A DNA stretch of 64,000 bases from Lachnospiraceae bacterium (GTDB lineage: Bacteria > Bacillota > Clostridia > Lachnospirales > Lachnospiraceae), in contig CABIXN010000002.1 of assembly GCA_902362715.1 (NCBI GenBank), positions 62,001 to 126,000 of the forward strand, written 5' to 3'. The notes beneath the pieces were generated by a model. The model saw only the letters and a program-made list of their open reading frames with translations. It ran no database searches and was not told the origin of the DNA. The position numbers were made by a program, and so were the translations under genes. How positions within the stretch are numbered: position 1 is the first letter of the stretch; each line of letters begins with the position of its first letter. This document shows positions 17,505-25,841 of the stretch, piece after piece.

Positions 17505-17885
17505 GTGGAAGCTTTCACTGAAAATGTAAAAAAAGTTTTACTGGCCGGTGTAGGGGCAGCAGCTACGGCAGTTGAAAAGACCCAGGAAGTAACAGAAGAA
17601 TTGATTAAAAAAGGAAAAAGCCTGGTAGAAGAAGGAAAGGCAGCAAACGAAGAGTTAAAAAGAGATGCAAAAGTAAAAGTAAAATCCAAGGTAAAAGAAG
17701 CTTTGAATCTGGATGATGAAATCACAGACAGCGAAAGCCTTGAAGAAATACTAAAGCAGCTCACCCCTTTAGAACGTCAGGTCATCCGGGAAAAATTAGA
17801 TATACTGGAAAGAGAAGAAACGGATGATAAAAAAGTCAGCGATGAGGATGAACAGAAGAAAGAAGAAGAACAGACAGCACAATGA
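17505..17885 (+). CDS. Phasin-like coiled-coil protein
   Basis: A 126-aa, highly charged, almost entirely helical protein. A weakly hydrophobic start (VLLAGVGAAATAVEKTQEV) leads into long Lys/Glu coiled-coil stretches. It resembles small phasin-family proteins that sit directly before UbiB-type genes. Start GTG 17505 follows GGAGG; its stop overlaps the next start (ATGA), so the two are translationally coupled. A membrane-edge or scaffold role for the UbiB partner is inference. Confidence 0.7.
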   Translation: MEAFTENVKKVLLAGVGAAATAVEKTQEVTEELIKKGKSLVEEGKAANEELKRDAKVKVKSKVKEALNLDDEITDSESLEEILKQLTPLERQVIREKLDILEREETDDKKVSDEDEQKKEEEQTAQ

Positions 17886-19459
17886 GTGAATCAACATATA
17901 CGCGGATGAGGCACATTTTACAGGTGCTCAGAGAAAATAAAATAGTTCAGGGACTGACACCGGAAAAGCTGAGAAACATATTAGAAGGTCTAGGTCCCAC
18001 ATTTATTAAATTTGGCCAGGTTCTTTCCATGCGTCCGGATCTGATTCCTCCGGAGTATTGTAAAGAACTGGCAAAATTGCGGTCAGATGTTAATCCCATG
18101 CCGTTTTCGCTGATAAAAGAATTGATTGAGGCAGAGTGTAAGCAGGAAATCAGTCAGGTATTTATAAAAATTGATTCTGTGCCTCTTGGTTCCGCCTCTA
18201 TTGGCCAGGTTCATAAAGCTGTTTTAAAAAACGGCCAGAATGTGGTTATCAAAATACAAAGACCTAAAATCAAAGAAATCATGCGGCAGGATATTTCTCT
18301 TTGTAAAAAAGCCATGTTTGCGTTAAAAGTTGTAAGACCTTCAGGAGATGCAGTAGATTTTATTATTGTGCTGGATGAAATGTGGGAAGCAGCACAGAAA
18401 GAATTTGATTTCCTGCAGGAAGCCGCTAATCTAAAAGAGTTTGCCCAGCGAAATAAGGATATAAAATATGTCTCCTGTCCAAAAGTAATTGAAGACTGGT
18501 CTACTACCAGAATGCTTATGATGGAATATATTGATGGAATCCCCATTGATTCTGTTGATCTGTTAAAAATTCTTGGATATGATATGAATGAAATTGGAGA
18601 AAAGCTGGCCGAAAATTATGTAAAGCAGGTATTGGAAGATGCCTTTTTTCAGGCAGACCCCCATCCGGGAAATATCAGTATCCGTGACGGAAAGATTGTC
18701 TGGATGGATATGGGAATGATGGCAAGACTCTCTTCTAGAGACCGGGAATTATTTTCCAATGCAGTAGAGGCAATTACTTTTGGAGATATTTATGAATTAA
18801 AGGATACGGTTTTGGCCCTTGGTGTAAAGCATGGAAAAGTAGACCATAATGAATTGTACAATGATGTAGATTTTATTATTTCAAAATACGCGCACACCAG
18901 TTTTCAGGGGCTAAGTCTTGGCGATATCATCCAGGACATTCAGGAGGTACTAAATAAGCATCATATCAGTATTGGCCGTGGCATTTCCATGTTGATTCGG
19001 GGAGTAATTACAATTGAAGGAGTGCTGACTCTTATCAGTCCCGAAATTGATTTTATGAAGATCTTCTCTAATCATATGCAAAAGAAAGAGATTACAGATA
19101 TAGATCTGAAAAATGAGTTGAAGCAAAATAGTATCAGCGCCTTTCATCTGTTGAAAAAAACAGTGCATTTACCGGCAAATATTATTGATCTGATAAAAAT
19201 GACAGTGAAGGGTCAGACTAAAATAAATATAGAGCTTTCAGAATCAGCAGAATTTTTTTCTCATTTAAACGAGATGATTAATAAACTGGTTATAGCTCTT
19301 ATAGATGTGGCTTTGCTGATTAGTTCTAGTTTGATATGTACAACGAATATGAAGGGACAGTTTTTTGGAATACCCGCTCTTGGAGCAATTGGATATTTTG
19401 TGGCTATTATTCTTGGCCTTTGGCTGCTCTGGGGAATCATAAAAAACCGGCGGCGTTAA
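17882..19459 (+). CDS. UbiB/ABC1 (AarF) family atypical kinase
   Basis: A 525-aa protein-kinase-like ATPase. It carries the KxGQ-type motif (KFGQVLSMRPDLIP), an alanine-rich loop (GSASIGQVHKA), catalytic loop QADPHPGN and WMDMGMMARL in place of the DFG region. Two C-terminal hydrophobic segments anchor it in the membrane. UbiB proteins help isoprenoid-quinone synthesis or lipid homeostasis; a gut anaerobe without evident quinone genes nearby may use it for other lipids. It is coupled to the phasin-like gene. Confidence 0.88.
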   Translation: MSESTYTRMRHILQVLRENKIVQGLTPEKLRNILEGLGPTFIKFGQVLSMRPDLIPPEYCKELAKLRSDVNPMPFSLIKELIEAECKQEISQVFIKIDSVPLGSASIGQVHKAVLKNGQNVVIKIQRPKIKEIMRQDISLCKKAMFALKVVRPSGDAVDFIIVLDEMWEAAQKEFDFLQEAANLKEFAQRNKDIKYVSCPKVIEDWSTTRMLMMEYIDGIPIDSVDLLKILGYDMNEIGEKLAENYVKQVLEDAFFQADPHPGNISIRDGKIVWMDMGMMARLSSRDRELFSNAVEAITFGDIYELKDTVLALGVKHGKVDHNELYNDVDFIISKYAHTSFQGLSLGDIIQDIQEVLNKHHISIGRGISMLIRGVITIEGVLTLISPEIDFMKIFSNHMQKKEITDIDLKNELKQNSISAFHLLKKTVHLPANIIDLIKMTVKGQTKINIELSESAEFFSHLNEMINKLVIALIDVALLISSSLICTTNMKGQFFGIPALGAIGYFVAIILGLWLLWGIIKNRRR

Positions 19460-19464
19460 AAAAT

Positions 19465-19512
19465 GGACCGCAAAATCATTTAATTTGATGATTTTGCGGT
19501 CTGTTTTTGTTT
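19465..19512 (+). terminator. Terminator after the UbiB gene
   Basis: A 13-bp perfect stem (GACCGCAAAATCA/TGATTTTGCGGTC) followed by TGTTTTTGTTTT. Confidence 0.88.
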
Positions 19513-19546
19513 TAAAGAATATTAATTCTGTTGGAAAAAATGTTTT

Positions 19547-20365
19547 TTATTTTGCCCAGTTATCTTTTTCTTCTTCGTACAATGCAGGAAGAATTTTACT
19601 GAGATTTGAAAATTCCTTTACATTGTGATTTAACAGGCAGACAGGTCCTGCAGAAGGAATTTTAAATCCCTCCGGAATGCATTTTACAGCTTTGCCGTCT
19701 ATAATCTGCCAGCCAAACCAGAATCTGGATCTGAGAATAGATCCGCCCTTGGCAGGTCTTAAAAAGTGAGTCATTACAACAGGAATATCCGGCTGATCGC
19801 CGCTTCCCAGAATTTGAACATTGGCACATACAAGTCCATTGCAGACTTCTGTATCCACCTTACTTTCATCATATCCCAATACAGATGGTTTTTCAAAATG
19901 AATGCGAAGCAGATCAATATTTCCGGTTCCGATATCTTCCCAGATATTATGGATGCTTCCCCAGTGTCTTTCCCGCATGGATTTGCTCATATCCAGCGCT
20001 TTGGCCGGATCATCCAGATATACGTCATAGTGATCTTCATTATCCCAGCATGCATAGCGAAGTCTGTCGATAGGATGCCATGCGAACCACCAGTCAAACA
20101 TTTCACCTGTTAATCCCGGAAAAAACGTTTTGTTAGCGATCAGCGCTGTTCCGTCATCCATAAGCCACCAGCCAAATTCACCGGGAAGGTCCCCTGGAAG
20201 AAATAAATCATTGCGGTTATCAATATGGAGAGCCAGAGAGTTATCTAAGGGTTCTTCTGAAATCTGATTATACTTTTCCTGTTCGCCGCAGTACACATTA
20301 TCTGCATAATACTTAAAATAACTTTTTTCCCGATCCTGATTTGTAACAGGTACTTTTTTTGCCAT
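19547..20365 (-). CDS. Phloretin hydrolase / DAPG hydrolase (PhlG)-like C-C hydrolase
   Basis: A 272-aa protein of the PhlG family, zinc enzymes that cleave the C-C bond next to a phloroglucinol ring. PhlG of Pseudomonas acts on 2,4-diacetylphloroglucinol; phloretin hydrolase of the gut bacterium Eubacterium ramulus is a related enzyme with a ~30-kDa subunit, like this one. Candidate zinc ligands are His97 (AWHPIDRLRY), a Glu near 132 (RERHWG), and the HxxxE pair His247/Glu251 (LNHNVKEF), corresponding to the His and Glu ligands known in PhlG. Start ATG 20365 follows GGAGG. Its neighbours are a LysR regulator and an MFS transporter, fitting a dietary-polyphenol locus. The substrate is inferred. 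Confidence 0.78.
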   Translation of the reverse strand: MAKKVPVTNQDREKSYFKYYADNVYCGEQEKYNQISEEPLDNSLALHIDNRNDLFLPGDLPGEFGWWLMDDGTALIANKTFFPGLTGEMFDWWFAWHPIDRLRYACWDNEDHYDVYLDDPAKALDMSKSMRERHWGSIHNIWEDIGTGNIDLLRIHFEKPSVLGYDESKVDTEVCNGLVCANVQILGSGDQPDIPVVMTHFLRPAKGGSILRSRFWFGWQIIDGKAVKCIPEGFKIPSAGPVCLLNHNVKEFSNLSKILPALYEEEKDNWAK

Positions 20366-20449
20366 ACTTTTACCTCCAGTACAAATAATTATTAATGATA
20401 AACTCAGTATAAAATCCACACAAAAAATAAGCAATACAGCAGAGAAGGA

Positions 20450-20491
20450 AAAAAAAACTGTTATTTATTCCTCAATAGAATAAATAACAGT
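20450..20491 (-). terminator. Terminator of the LysR gene (leftward)
   Basis: A perfect 13-bp stem (20457-20469 with 20479-20491, sequence ACTGTTATTTATT) followed on the minus strand by a T run. It separates the LysR gene from the downstream hydrolase, so the latter needs its own promoter between 20366 and 20450. Confidence 0.85.
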
Positions 20492-20523
20492 CTAGAAAAA
20501 TACAGGCAGTTTTATTTGTCAGA

Positions 20524-21432
20524 TCAGTCAGATTTGGGAAGTATATTTAAAAACTTTTGAAGATAAGGATTTTGATTAGCTGGATTCCAGCCGCAGATAA
20601 TACCGTTAAACTGATCCATAACAGGAACTTTAACAAACCCGTTGCCTTCCTGATAATCAAAGTATGCATCTGCCATTAGGATTCCGGAATCGGGACGAAA
20701 CAGGTAACGGATATCAAATGCGTTTTTATAGTGGATTTCAATCTGCGGAATAGTATCATAATCTGAAAATCGTTCCTTTAAATCTCTCAGATAGCTGGAG
20801 GACTGAACATTATTTAAAGATACAAAGCTCTGGGTTAACAGATCTTTTGTGTATAGTTCCTTTTTTTGAGAAAGAGGGTTCTGGACAGGAATAATTACAT
20901 AGGCGAAAGATCTTGCCGCCCATTTCCAACAAAGTTTGTTCTCTTCCAGAATGAATCTTTCAAAATCAGGAATCATAATCGCATCATAGTAATTTTCTAT
21001 CAGCCTTACTTCCAGGTCCGTCATATACTCACTTTCCAGTTCTAGTTTTACCTGGGGATATTTTTCTGAGAAATTTTTTTCGATATCCCAGAAATAACGC
21101 TCCGGCCTTGCGGTATTTAAAAGTCCGATACGAAGAGTAGTATTTTGATGGTTTTGAAGGCTGCAGGCATTAGCATAGGCAGTGTGCATTCCTTCCATCT
21201 GTATTTTCCATTCTTTATATAATAATTTTCCGGGTTCAGTAAGATGCAGTTCTCTTGTTGTTCTGATGAATAAATTAATTTCAAGTTCTTTTTCCAGTTT
21301 TGCAATACTTTTGCTGACGGCAGACTGGGTCATATGAAGAATATTGCTTGCTTTGGCAAAACCATTGGATTCTACCACCTGCAAAAAGACAATTATCTGC
21401 TGAATAGTAATTGGAGCAAGAGTAAAATTCAT
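20524..21432 (-). CDS. LysR-type transcriptional regulator
   Basis: A 302-aa LysR protein: N-terminal winged HTH (ASNILHMTQSAVSKSIAKLE) and a C-terminal periplasmic-binding-like effector domain. It is divergent from the MFS transporter and lies just upstream of the PhlG-like gene on the same strand. It probably activates these genes in response to their substrate. Confidence 0.88.
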   Translation of the reverse strand: MNFTLAPITIQQIIVFLQVVESNGFAKASNILHMTQSAVSKSIAKLEKELEINLFIRTTRELHLTEPGKLLYKEWKIQMEGMHTAYANACSLQNHQNTTLRIGLLNTARPERYFWDIEKNFSEKYPQVKLELESEYMTDLEVRLIENYYDAIMIPDFERFILEENKLCWKWAARSFAYVIIPVQNPLSQKKELYTKDLLTQSFVSLNNVQSSSYLRDLKERFSDYDTIPQIEIHYKNAFDIRYLFRPDSGILMADAYFDYQEGNGFVKVPVMDQFNGIICGWNPANQNPYLQKFLNILPKSD

Positions 21433-21496
21433 AATAGAACCTCCCCAAACGATATAAAAAATATAATATAAAATGTTACCTTTAATTGTAATTTTT

Positions 21497-21511
21497 ATGT
21501 TATTTTAACAT
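21497..21511. promoter_or_regulatory. Candidate LysR operator
   Basis: A perfect dyad, ATGTTA-TTT-TAACAT, containing the T-N11-A pattern of LysR sites. It lies in the divergent intergenic region, 65 bp upstream of the LysR start and 112 bp upstream of the transporter start. Confidence 0.5.
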
Positions 21512-21622
21512 ATATATTTATTCCTGTCAGTAATATATCATGTAATTCTATTCATTGGACATAGAAAATAAGGCTCTTTATAATAATTTTATACAAATTG
21601 ATCTGACAGATTGGAGGAAGAT

Positions 21623-22882
21623 ATGAGTTCATCATCAAACAACACAAAAAGTAATTTTGGTAAGTGGGGATGGTCAATGATTCTGTACTGTGCAGTTAGT
21701 TATTATCTGGCGGCAGCACTTTCTACAGATACATTAAACTGGTTCCCGGCAGCATTTACCGCATTTCATGGATGGAATGAAAATGTTGTAAATTTATGCA
21801 ATACCATGGCCGGCGTCGGAGGCTGGTTAGGAGTAATTGCAGCGGTTGTGTTTAGTATTATGGCCGCAAAGCTTGGAAGTAAATTTATGGCTGTTTTTGG
21901 AAATTTTATCTGTGGTATTTTATGTATTATCTTTGCAACTACATCAAATATTACCGTATTTTTGGCAATGGTAGTTGTATTAACATTTGTTTCCGGAAAT
22001 ATTCAGCTGAATGTAGTTCCTAATAATATTATGAATATCTGGTTTCCGAAGAAAAAGGGGCTTGCTCTTGGCTGGGCATCTATGGGACTTCCTTTGTGCA
22101 CGGCAACAATTATTGTTATTTTAAGCGCCATTGGAAATCCACGTACTGCTTATATCATTTTGGGTGTTTTATGTTTTGTAGTTGGTGTTATATCAGTTTT
22201 CTGGGTTAAAAATACCCCGGAAGAGGTAGGAGCTACACCTGATAATGAACCAATTGATATGGAAGCTGCCCTTGCATTGAAAAAGCAGCAGGAAGAAGAA
22301 GCAAAACATATGACCATCGGAGTGATAGCCAAAAACAGAAATACCTGGCTGATTGGATTTGGGCATGGTTTTCTGTGGATGACAACAATTGGACTTGTAT
22401 CTAATTTTATTCCAAGATTAAGTATGGCTGGTGTGTCACCTAATCTGGCCTTGAGTATGCTTACCATTGCAGCTTTAATCGGTATTTTTGGAAGCTATGT
22501 ATGGGGATGGCTGGATCAGAAATTTACAACAAAGACAGCTTCCATTATTTATGGATTCTGGTATCTTATAGCACTGCTTATTATGATTTTCCATAATGGT
22601 TCTATGGCAATGACCGTTCTTGCTGCATTTTTTGTAGGATTTGGAATTGGTGGAATTGGTAATTTAATTCCATCTATTATAGGTACATGTTTCGGTCGTT
22701 TTGGATTTATTCAGGCAAATAGACTGATTGCTCCTATTAATACAGCAGTACGTTCTACAGCTCTTGTAATTATCGGAGCAGTAGGAACTGCTAATCTAAC
22801 AAAATCTTATATTATTTTCTTTATCTTTTCTGCGCTGGCTATTGTTTTAATTGCATTTATTAAACAGCCTAAAATGGACTAG
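21623..22882 (+). CDS. MFS transporter, OFA (oxalate/formate antiporter)-like
   Basis: A 419-aa major-facilitator protein with about 12 membrane segments. The central cytoplasmic loop carries the charged stretch EAALALKKQQEEEAKHM, and the helix 2-3 region has the GGWLGVIAAVVFS pattern. OFA-type members move organic anions. Start ATG 21623 is behind GGAGGAAG; the TTG at 21611 overlaps that ribosome site. The context suggests uptake of the hydrolase substrate or export of a phenylpropionate product. Confidence 0.85.
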   Translation: MSSSSNNTKSNFGKWGWSMILYCAVSYYLAAALSTDTLNWFPAAFTAFHGWNENVVNLCNTMAGVGGWLGVIAAVVFSIMAAKLGSKFMAVFGNFICGILCIIFATTSNITVFLAMVVVLTFVSGNIQLNVVPNNIMNIWFPKKKGLALGWASMGLPLCTATIIVILSAIGNPRTAYIILGVLCFVVGVISVFWVKNTPEEVGATPDNEPIDMEAALALKKQQEEEAKHMTIGVIAKNRNTWLIGFGHGFLWMTTIGLVSNFIPRLSMAGVSPNLALSMLTIAALIGIFGSYVWGWLDQKFTTKTASIIYGFWYLIALLIMIFHNGSMAMTVLAAFFVGFGIGGIGNLIPSIIGTCFGRFGFIQANRLIAPINTAVRSTALVIIGAVGTANLTKSYIIFFIFSALAIVLIAFIKQPKMD

Positions 22883-22970
22883 AATGTTTTTGATAAAAGT
22901 ATCAGAATTTTTCACGGTTGTTCTTTGGAAAAAAGATAGAAGGAAACATTAATCAGAAATTTAATTTTAT

Positions 22971-23030
22971 AAAAGACAGGATATCATACAATCATCGAAC
23001 AGATGAAATAGCTATGATATCCTGTCTTTT
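22971..23030 (+). terminator. Terminator of the MFS gene
   Basis: A perfect 18-bp stem (AAAAGACAGGATATCATA with its complement) ending in TTTTATT. Confidence 0.88.
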
Positions 23031-23136
23031 ATTATGTGGTAAAAAAATATATAAAATTGAAGAATAATAAATAATTTCTGCATGTATCAATGTGTTAAAT
23101 AAAAAAGATTCGTAAATAACAGGAGGGAAAGAGTTT

Positions 23137-23784
23137 ATGAAAGGAAATAAAGAAGGGCCGGCAGTTACTTTTGATGACACTTTATATCCGGATAAAGTGG
23201 AAAGTAATGCAGCAGGAATTTTAACAGCACTTGTTTTTGTAGCAGCGGCTATTATTGTTCTTGTTGTAATAGTGTCTAATTTCAGCTATGCATCACATCC
23301 GGAAAGATATATTCAAAGTTCTAGATCTGTGAGAACAGCTGTAAATGAAAACAATGCAGAAGATACCGATAGTTATGAACAGAATGTACCGGACTACAAT
23401 TATTCTGATGATCAATATCAATCGAATATCAATCAGATGGAAAATACAGATAATCAGCTTTATAACGATGTATACATATCTGAAGAGAATACAGAATATG
23501 TTATTCCCCAGAGTTCAGAGAAATATCTGACTGAGAGTGATATTTCAGGATTAACTGCAGATCAGCTATCAATTGCAAGAAATGAAATATATGCCCGTCA
23601 TGGCAGGTTATTTAAAGATGAAAAGATTCAGGCTTATTTTGACAAAAAAGACTGGTATCATGGAACTGTACAACCAGAAGATTTTACATTGGATATGCTG
23701 AATGATTATGAAATCGCAAATGGTCAGCTGCTTCTGGAATATGAAAAGGAAATGGGCTATATGAAGAATTCGGAAGAAGATTAA
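23137..23784 (+). CDS. Membrane-anchored YARHG-domain protein
   Basis: A 215-aa protein with a short cytoplasmic head, one membrane helix (residues ~25-50, ILTALVFVAAAIIVLVVIV), a long acidic Asn/Tyr/Gln linker and a C-terminal YARHG domain (ARNEIYARHGRLFKDEK, then YFDKKDWYHG). YARHG is an extracellular domain of unknown exact role, common in Firmicutes envelope proteins. RBS GGAGGG precedes ATG 23137. It shares a transcript with the following small ORF and M48 protease. Confidence 0.85.
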   Translation: MKGNKEGPAVTFDDTLYPDKVESNAAGILTALVFVAAAIIVLVVIVSNFSYASHPERYIQSSRSVRTAVNENNAEDTDSYEQNVPDYNYSDDQYQSNINQMENTDNQLYNDVYISEENTEYVIPQSSEKYLTESDISGLTADQLSIARNEIYARHGRLFKDEKIQAYFDKKDWYHGTVQPEDFTLDMLNDYEIANGQLLLEYEKEMGYMKNSEED

Positions 23785-23786
23785 AA

Positions 23787-23864
23787 ATGGCTATTGAAGT
23801 ATATAAAAAAATTGAAAAAGGAATAGCAGATGGTCTGGATCAGTTTTTCCAAAGTCAGAAATAA
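23787..23864 (+). CDS. Possible 25-aa peptide between YARHG and protease genes
   Basis: A tiny frame (ATG GCT ATT ... TAA) encoding MAIEVYKKIEKGIADGLDQF plus five residues (FQSQK). It starts 2 bp after the YARHG stop and ends 14 bp before the protease start. The KKIEKGIADG pattern recalls Lys-Ile-Glu repeat helices seen in longer Lachnospiraceae proteins, so it may be a remnant or a true small protein. The ribosome site is weak. Confidence 0.35.
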   Translation: MAIEVYKKIEKGIADGLDQFFQSQK

Positions 23865-23878
23865 AAGGAGGTAATAAG

Positions 23879-25063
23879 ATGTATTGTCCGGAATGTGGAA
23901 CCAGGTTAAATGAAAAAGCCAGATATTGTTGGAATTGTGGAGCAGAGCTTTCCATAATGCAGACAGTAAAAGAAACACAGAAATCAGAGCAGGAGACAAA
24001 AGTGACAGAAATAAAAACTGATAATAATATGAAACCGGCAGAAATGAAAATTGAGAATGAGAAAAAAACGATAGAAATGGAAACTGAGAGTAAGAAATCA
24101 AAGGACTTAAAATCGAATTTTGAATATAATTACCGAAATCTTCCTACAGAAAAGCCCGATGGAATCCGAAGCATTTATTTATTTGATTTTTTTATTCGAA
24201 TGGCTTCAAAAGAAAATATACCGGTTCTTATTTATCTTGCCATTAACGCAGTGATCATCGGAACGGTGTTTACATTATTGTTAGCACTTCCTTTCGGATG
24301 GGGAATGGTATCGGGACTGATTATTTATGCAGCGTCTATCAGTGTTGCTTTATCACCCATTGGCGAATGGATGCTTCGTAAACAAACTGGATGTAAAGAA
24401 ATCAACCGAAAAGAAGATATTGATAAGCTGAAACCATTATTTTGTGAAGTATATTATAAAGCGAAAAAGGAAAATCCTTCTATTTCAAGTGATGTGAGAT
24501 TATTTTTAAATGAAGATGAGTGTCCAAATGCCTTTGCCACAGGCAGAAAGACAATATGTATTACACGAGGCATGATGAGCCGCCCGGATGATGAAATTAA
24601 AGCTGCACTTGGACATGAATTTGGTCATCTGGCTCACAAGGATACAGACCGTATTTTAGTTGTGGCAATTGGAAATACAATTATTTCAATTATTTTTATG
24701 ATTATTCAAATCAGCATTATTATTGCAAGTATTGTTACAGCTATATTTAGTATCTTTTCAAAACACGGATTCCTTATCAGTATTATGAATGCACTGGTAA
24801 CCTTCCTGTCTTTGATTGTACTGAAAGGGTTTATGAAACTGTGGACAGCACTAGGTGTTGCACTCTGCATGAAAACAAGCCGCAGCAATGAATATCAGGC
24901 AGATAAGTTTTCTTTTAGCCTGGGATATGGAAGCCAGCTGTGCAGATTATTAGATAGCTTTGGAGACGAAAAACCACAGGGTTTATTTGCAAGTCTTGCA
25001 AGCAGCCATCCGGAAAGCAGTCTTAGAATTAAAAAGCTTGTGGAGCTTGGCGCAGAATATTAA
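23879..25063 (+). CDS. M48-family metallopeptidase with N-terminal zinc ribbon
   Basis: A 394-aa membrane zinc protease. A zinc ribbon (CPECGTRLNEKARYCWNCG, residues 3-21) is followed by a Lys/Glu-rich linker, a pair of membrane helices, and an M48/HtpX-like protease domain with HEFGH at 246-250 and further membrane segments. A downstream Glu (NEYQADKF) supplies the third zinc ligand. RBS AGGAGG. HtpX-type proteases degrade misfolded membrane proteins; fusion to a zinc ribbon is common in this bacterial group but its role is unknown. Confidence 0.87.
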   Translation: MYCPECGTRLNEKARYCWNCGAELSIMQTVKETQKSEQETKVTEIKTDNNMKPAEMKIENEKKTIEMETESKKSKDLKSNFEYNYRNLPTEKPDGIRSIYLFDFFIRMASKENIPVLIYLAINAVIIGTVFTLLLALPFGWGMVSGLIIYAASISVALSPIGEWMLRKQTGCKEINRKEDIDKLKPLFCEVYYKAKKENPSISSDVRLFLNEDECPNAFATGRKTICITRGMMSRPDDEIKAALGHEFGHLAHKDTDRILVVAIGNTIISIIFMIIQISIIIASIVTAIFSIFSKHGFLISIMNALVTFLSLIVLKGFMKLWTALGVALCMKTSRSNEYQADKFSFSLGYGSQLCRLLDSFGDEKPQGLFASLASSHPESSLRIKKLVELGAEY

Positions 25064-25155
25064 TCAGTCATCTATGAAATTTATAATAGATTGAGCCTGA
25101 TGTGGATACAGGCTGAAAAAATCCTCTTTATATTATTGGAGTTAAATTGGTTACA

Positions 25156-25205
25156 GAAAATATCTTCTCTATGTTTTGGATAGAGAGGATATTTTCATTT
25201 TAAAA
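25156..25205 (+). terminator. Terminator after M48 protease gene
   Basis: A 16-bp stem (GAAAATATCTTCTCTA with a single wobble) ending in TTTTCATTTT. The remaining DNA up to 25325 shows no gene. Confidence 0.75.
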
Positions 25206-25325
25206 AGAAACTCTTTTGTAAAAATATTACAGGCGGATGCTGTGATGTATCATATAGACAGGAATACAGGATTAGAGTAATATAACAATAAAAAGCGAGA
25301 CTTGAATTATAGAACGGGGAAATGT

Positions 25326-25760
25326 ATGGAAAATCTATTAATCAGCAGTTGTCTGTTAGGTGTAAACTGTAAATATAACGGTAAAAATAACTATTTGCCT
25401 TTAACAGAGCGTTTAAAATCAGATTATCATTTGATTCCTGTATGTGCGGAAATATTTGGGGGTCTTCCGATACCGAGGATTCCCTCTGAAAGATCCGGGA
25501 GTACAGTAATTAATAAACAGGGAGAAGATGTAACAGAAAATTTTGTGCGCGGAGCAGAAGAAGTGTTAAGGCTGGCAAGATTTTTTGACTGCAAAACAGC
25601 CTTATTAAAAGAACGAAGTCCATCCTGTGGATATGGAGAAATATATGACGGAACATTTTCCGGCAGAACTATATCAGGAAACGGTGTATTATCTGATCTT
25701 TTAAGAAAAGAAGGAATCAGGATTTACAGGGAATCTGATATACAAAAATTACTAAAATAA
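25326..25760 (+). CDS. DUF523-family protein
   Basis: A 144-aa protein with the conserved Cys pairs of DUF523 (SSCLLGVNCKYNG near the start, KERSPSCGYG in the middle). This suggests a metal or Fe-S site. Start ATG 25326 (GGGGAAATGT upstream) matches the usual N terminus MENLLISSCLLG. Function is unknown. Confidence 0.85.
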   Translation: MENLLISSCLLGVNCKYNGKNNYLPLTERLKSDYHLIPVCAEIFGGLPIPRIPSERSGSTVINKQGEDVTENFVRGAEEVLRLARFFDCKTALLKERSPSCGYGEIYDGTFSGRTISGNGVLSDLLRKEGIRIYRESDIQKLLK

Positions 25761-25763
25761 AAA

Positions 25764-25803
25764 CCGCTGATTGACAGATCATCATTAATCCGTAAATCAG
25801 CGG
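25764..25803 (-). terminator. Terminator between DUF523 gene and pta
   Basis: Stem CCGCTGATT/AATCAGCGG. The minus strand continues into a T run, so it mainly ends leftward pta transcription. It also lies right at the end of the convergent DUF523 gene. Confidence 0.75.
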
Positions 25804-25841
25804 AAAATTCTGCATTTGCAGGCTTTTTATTTATTCAATAC

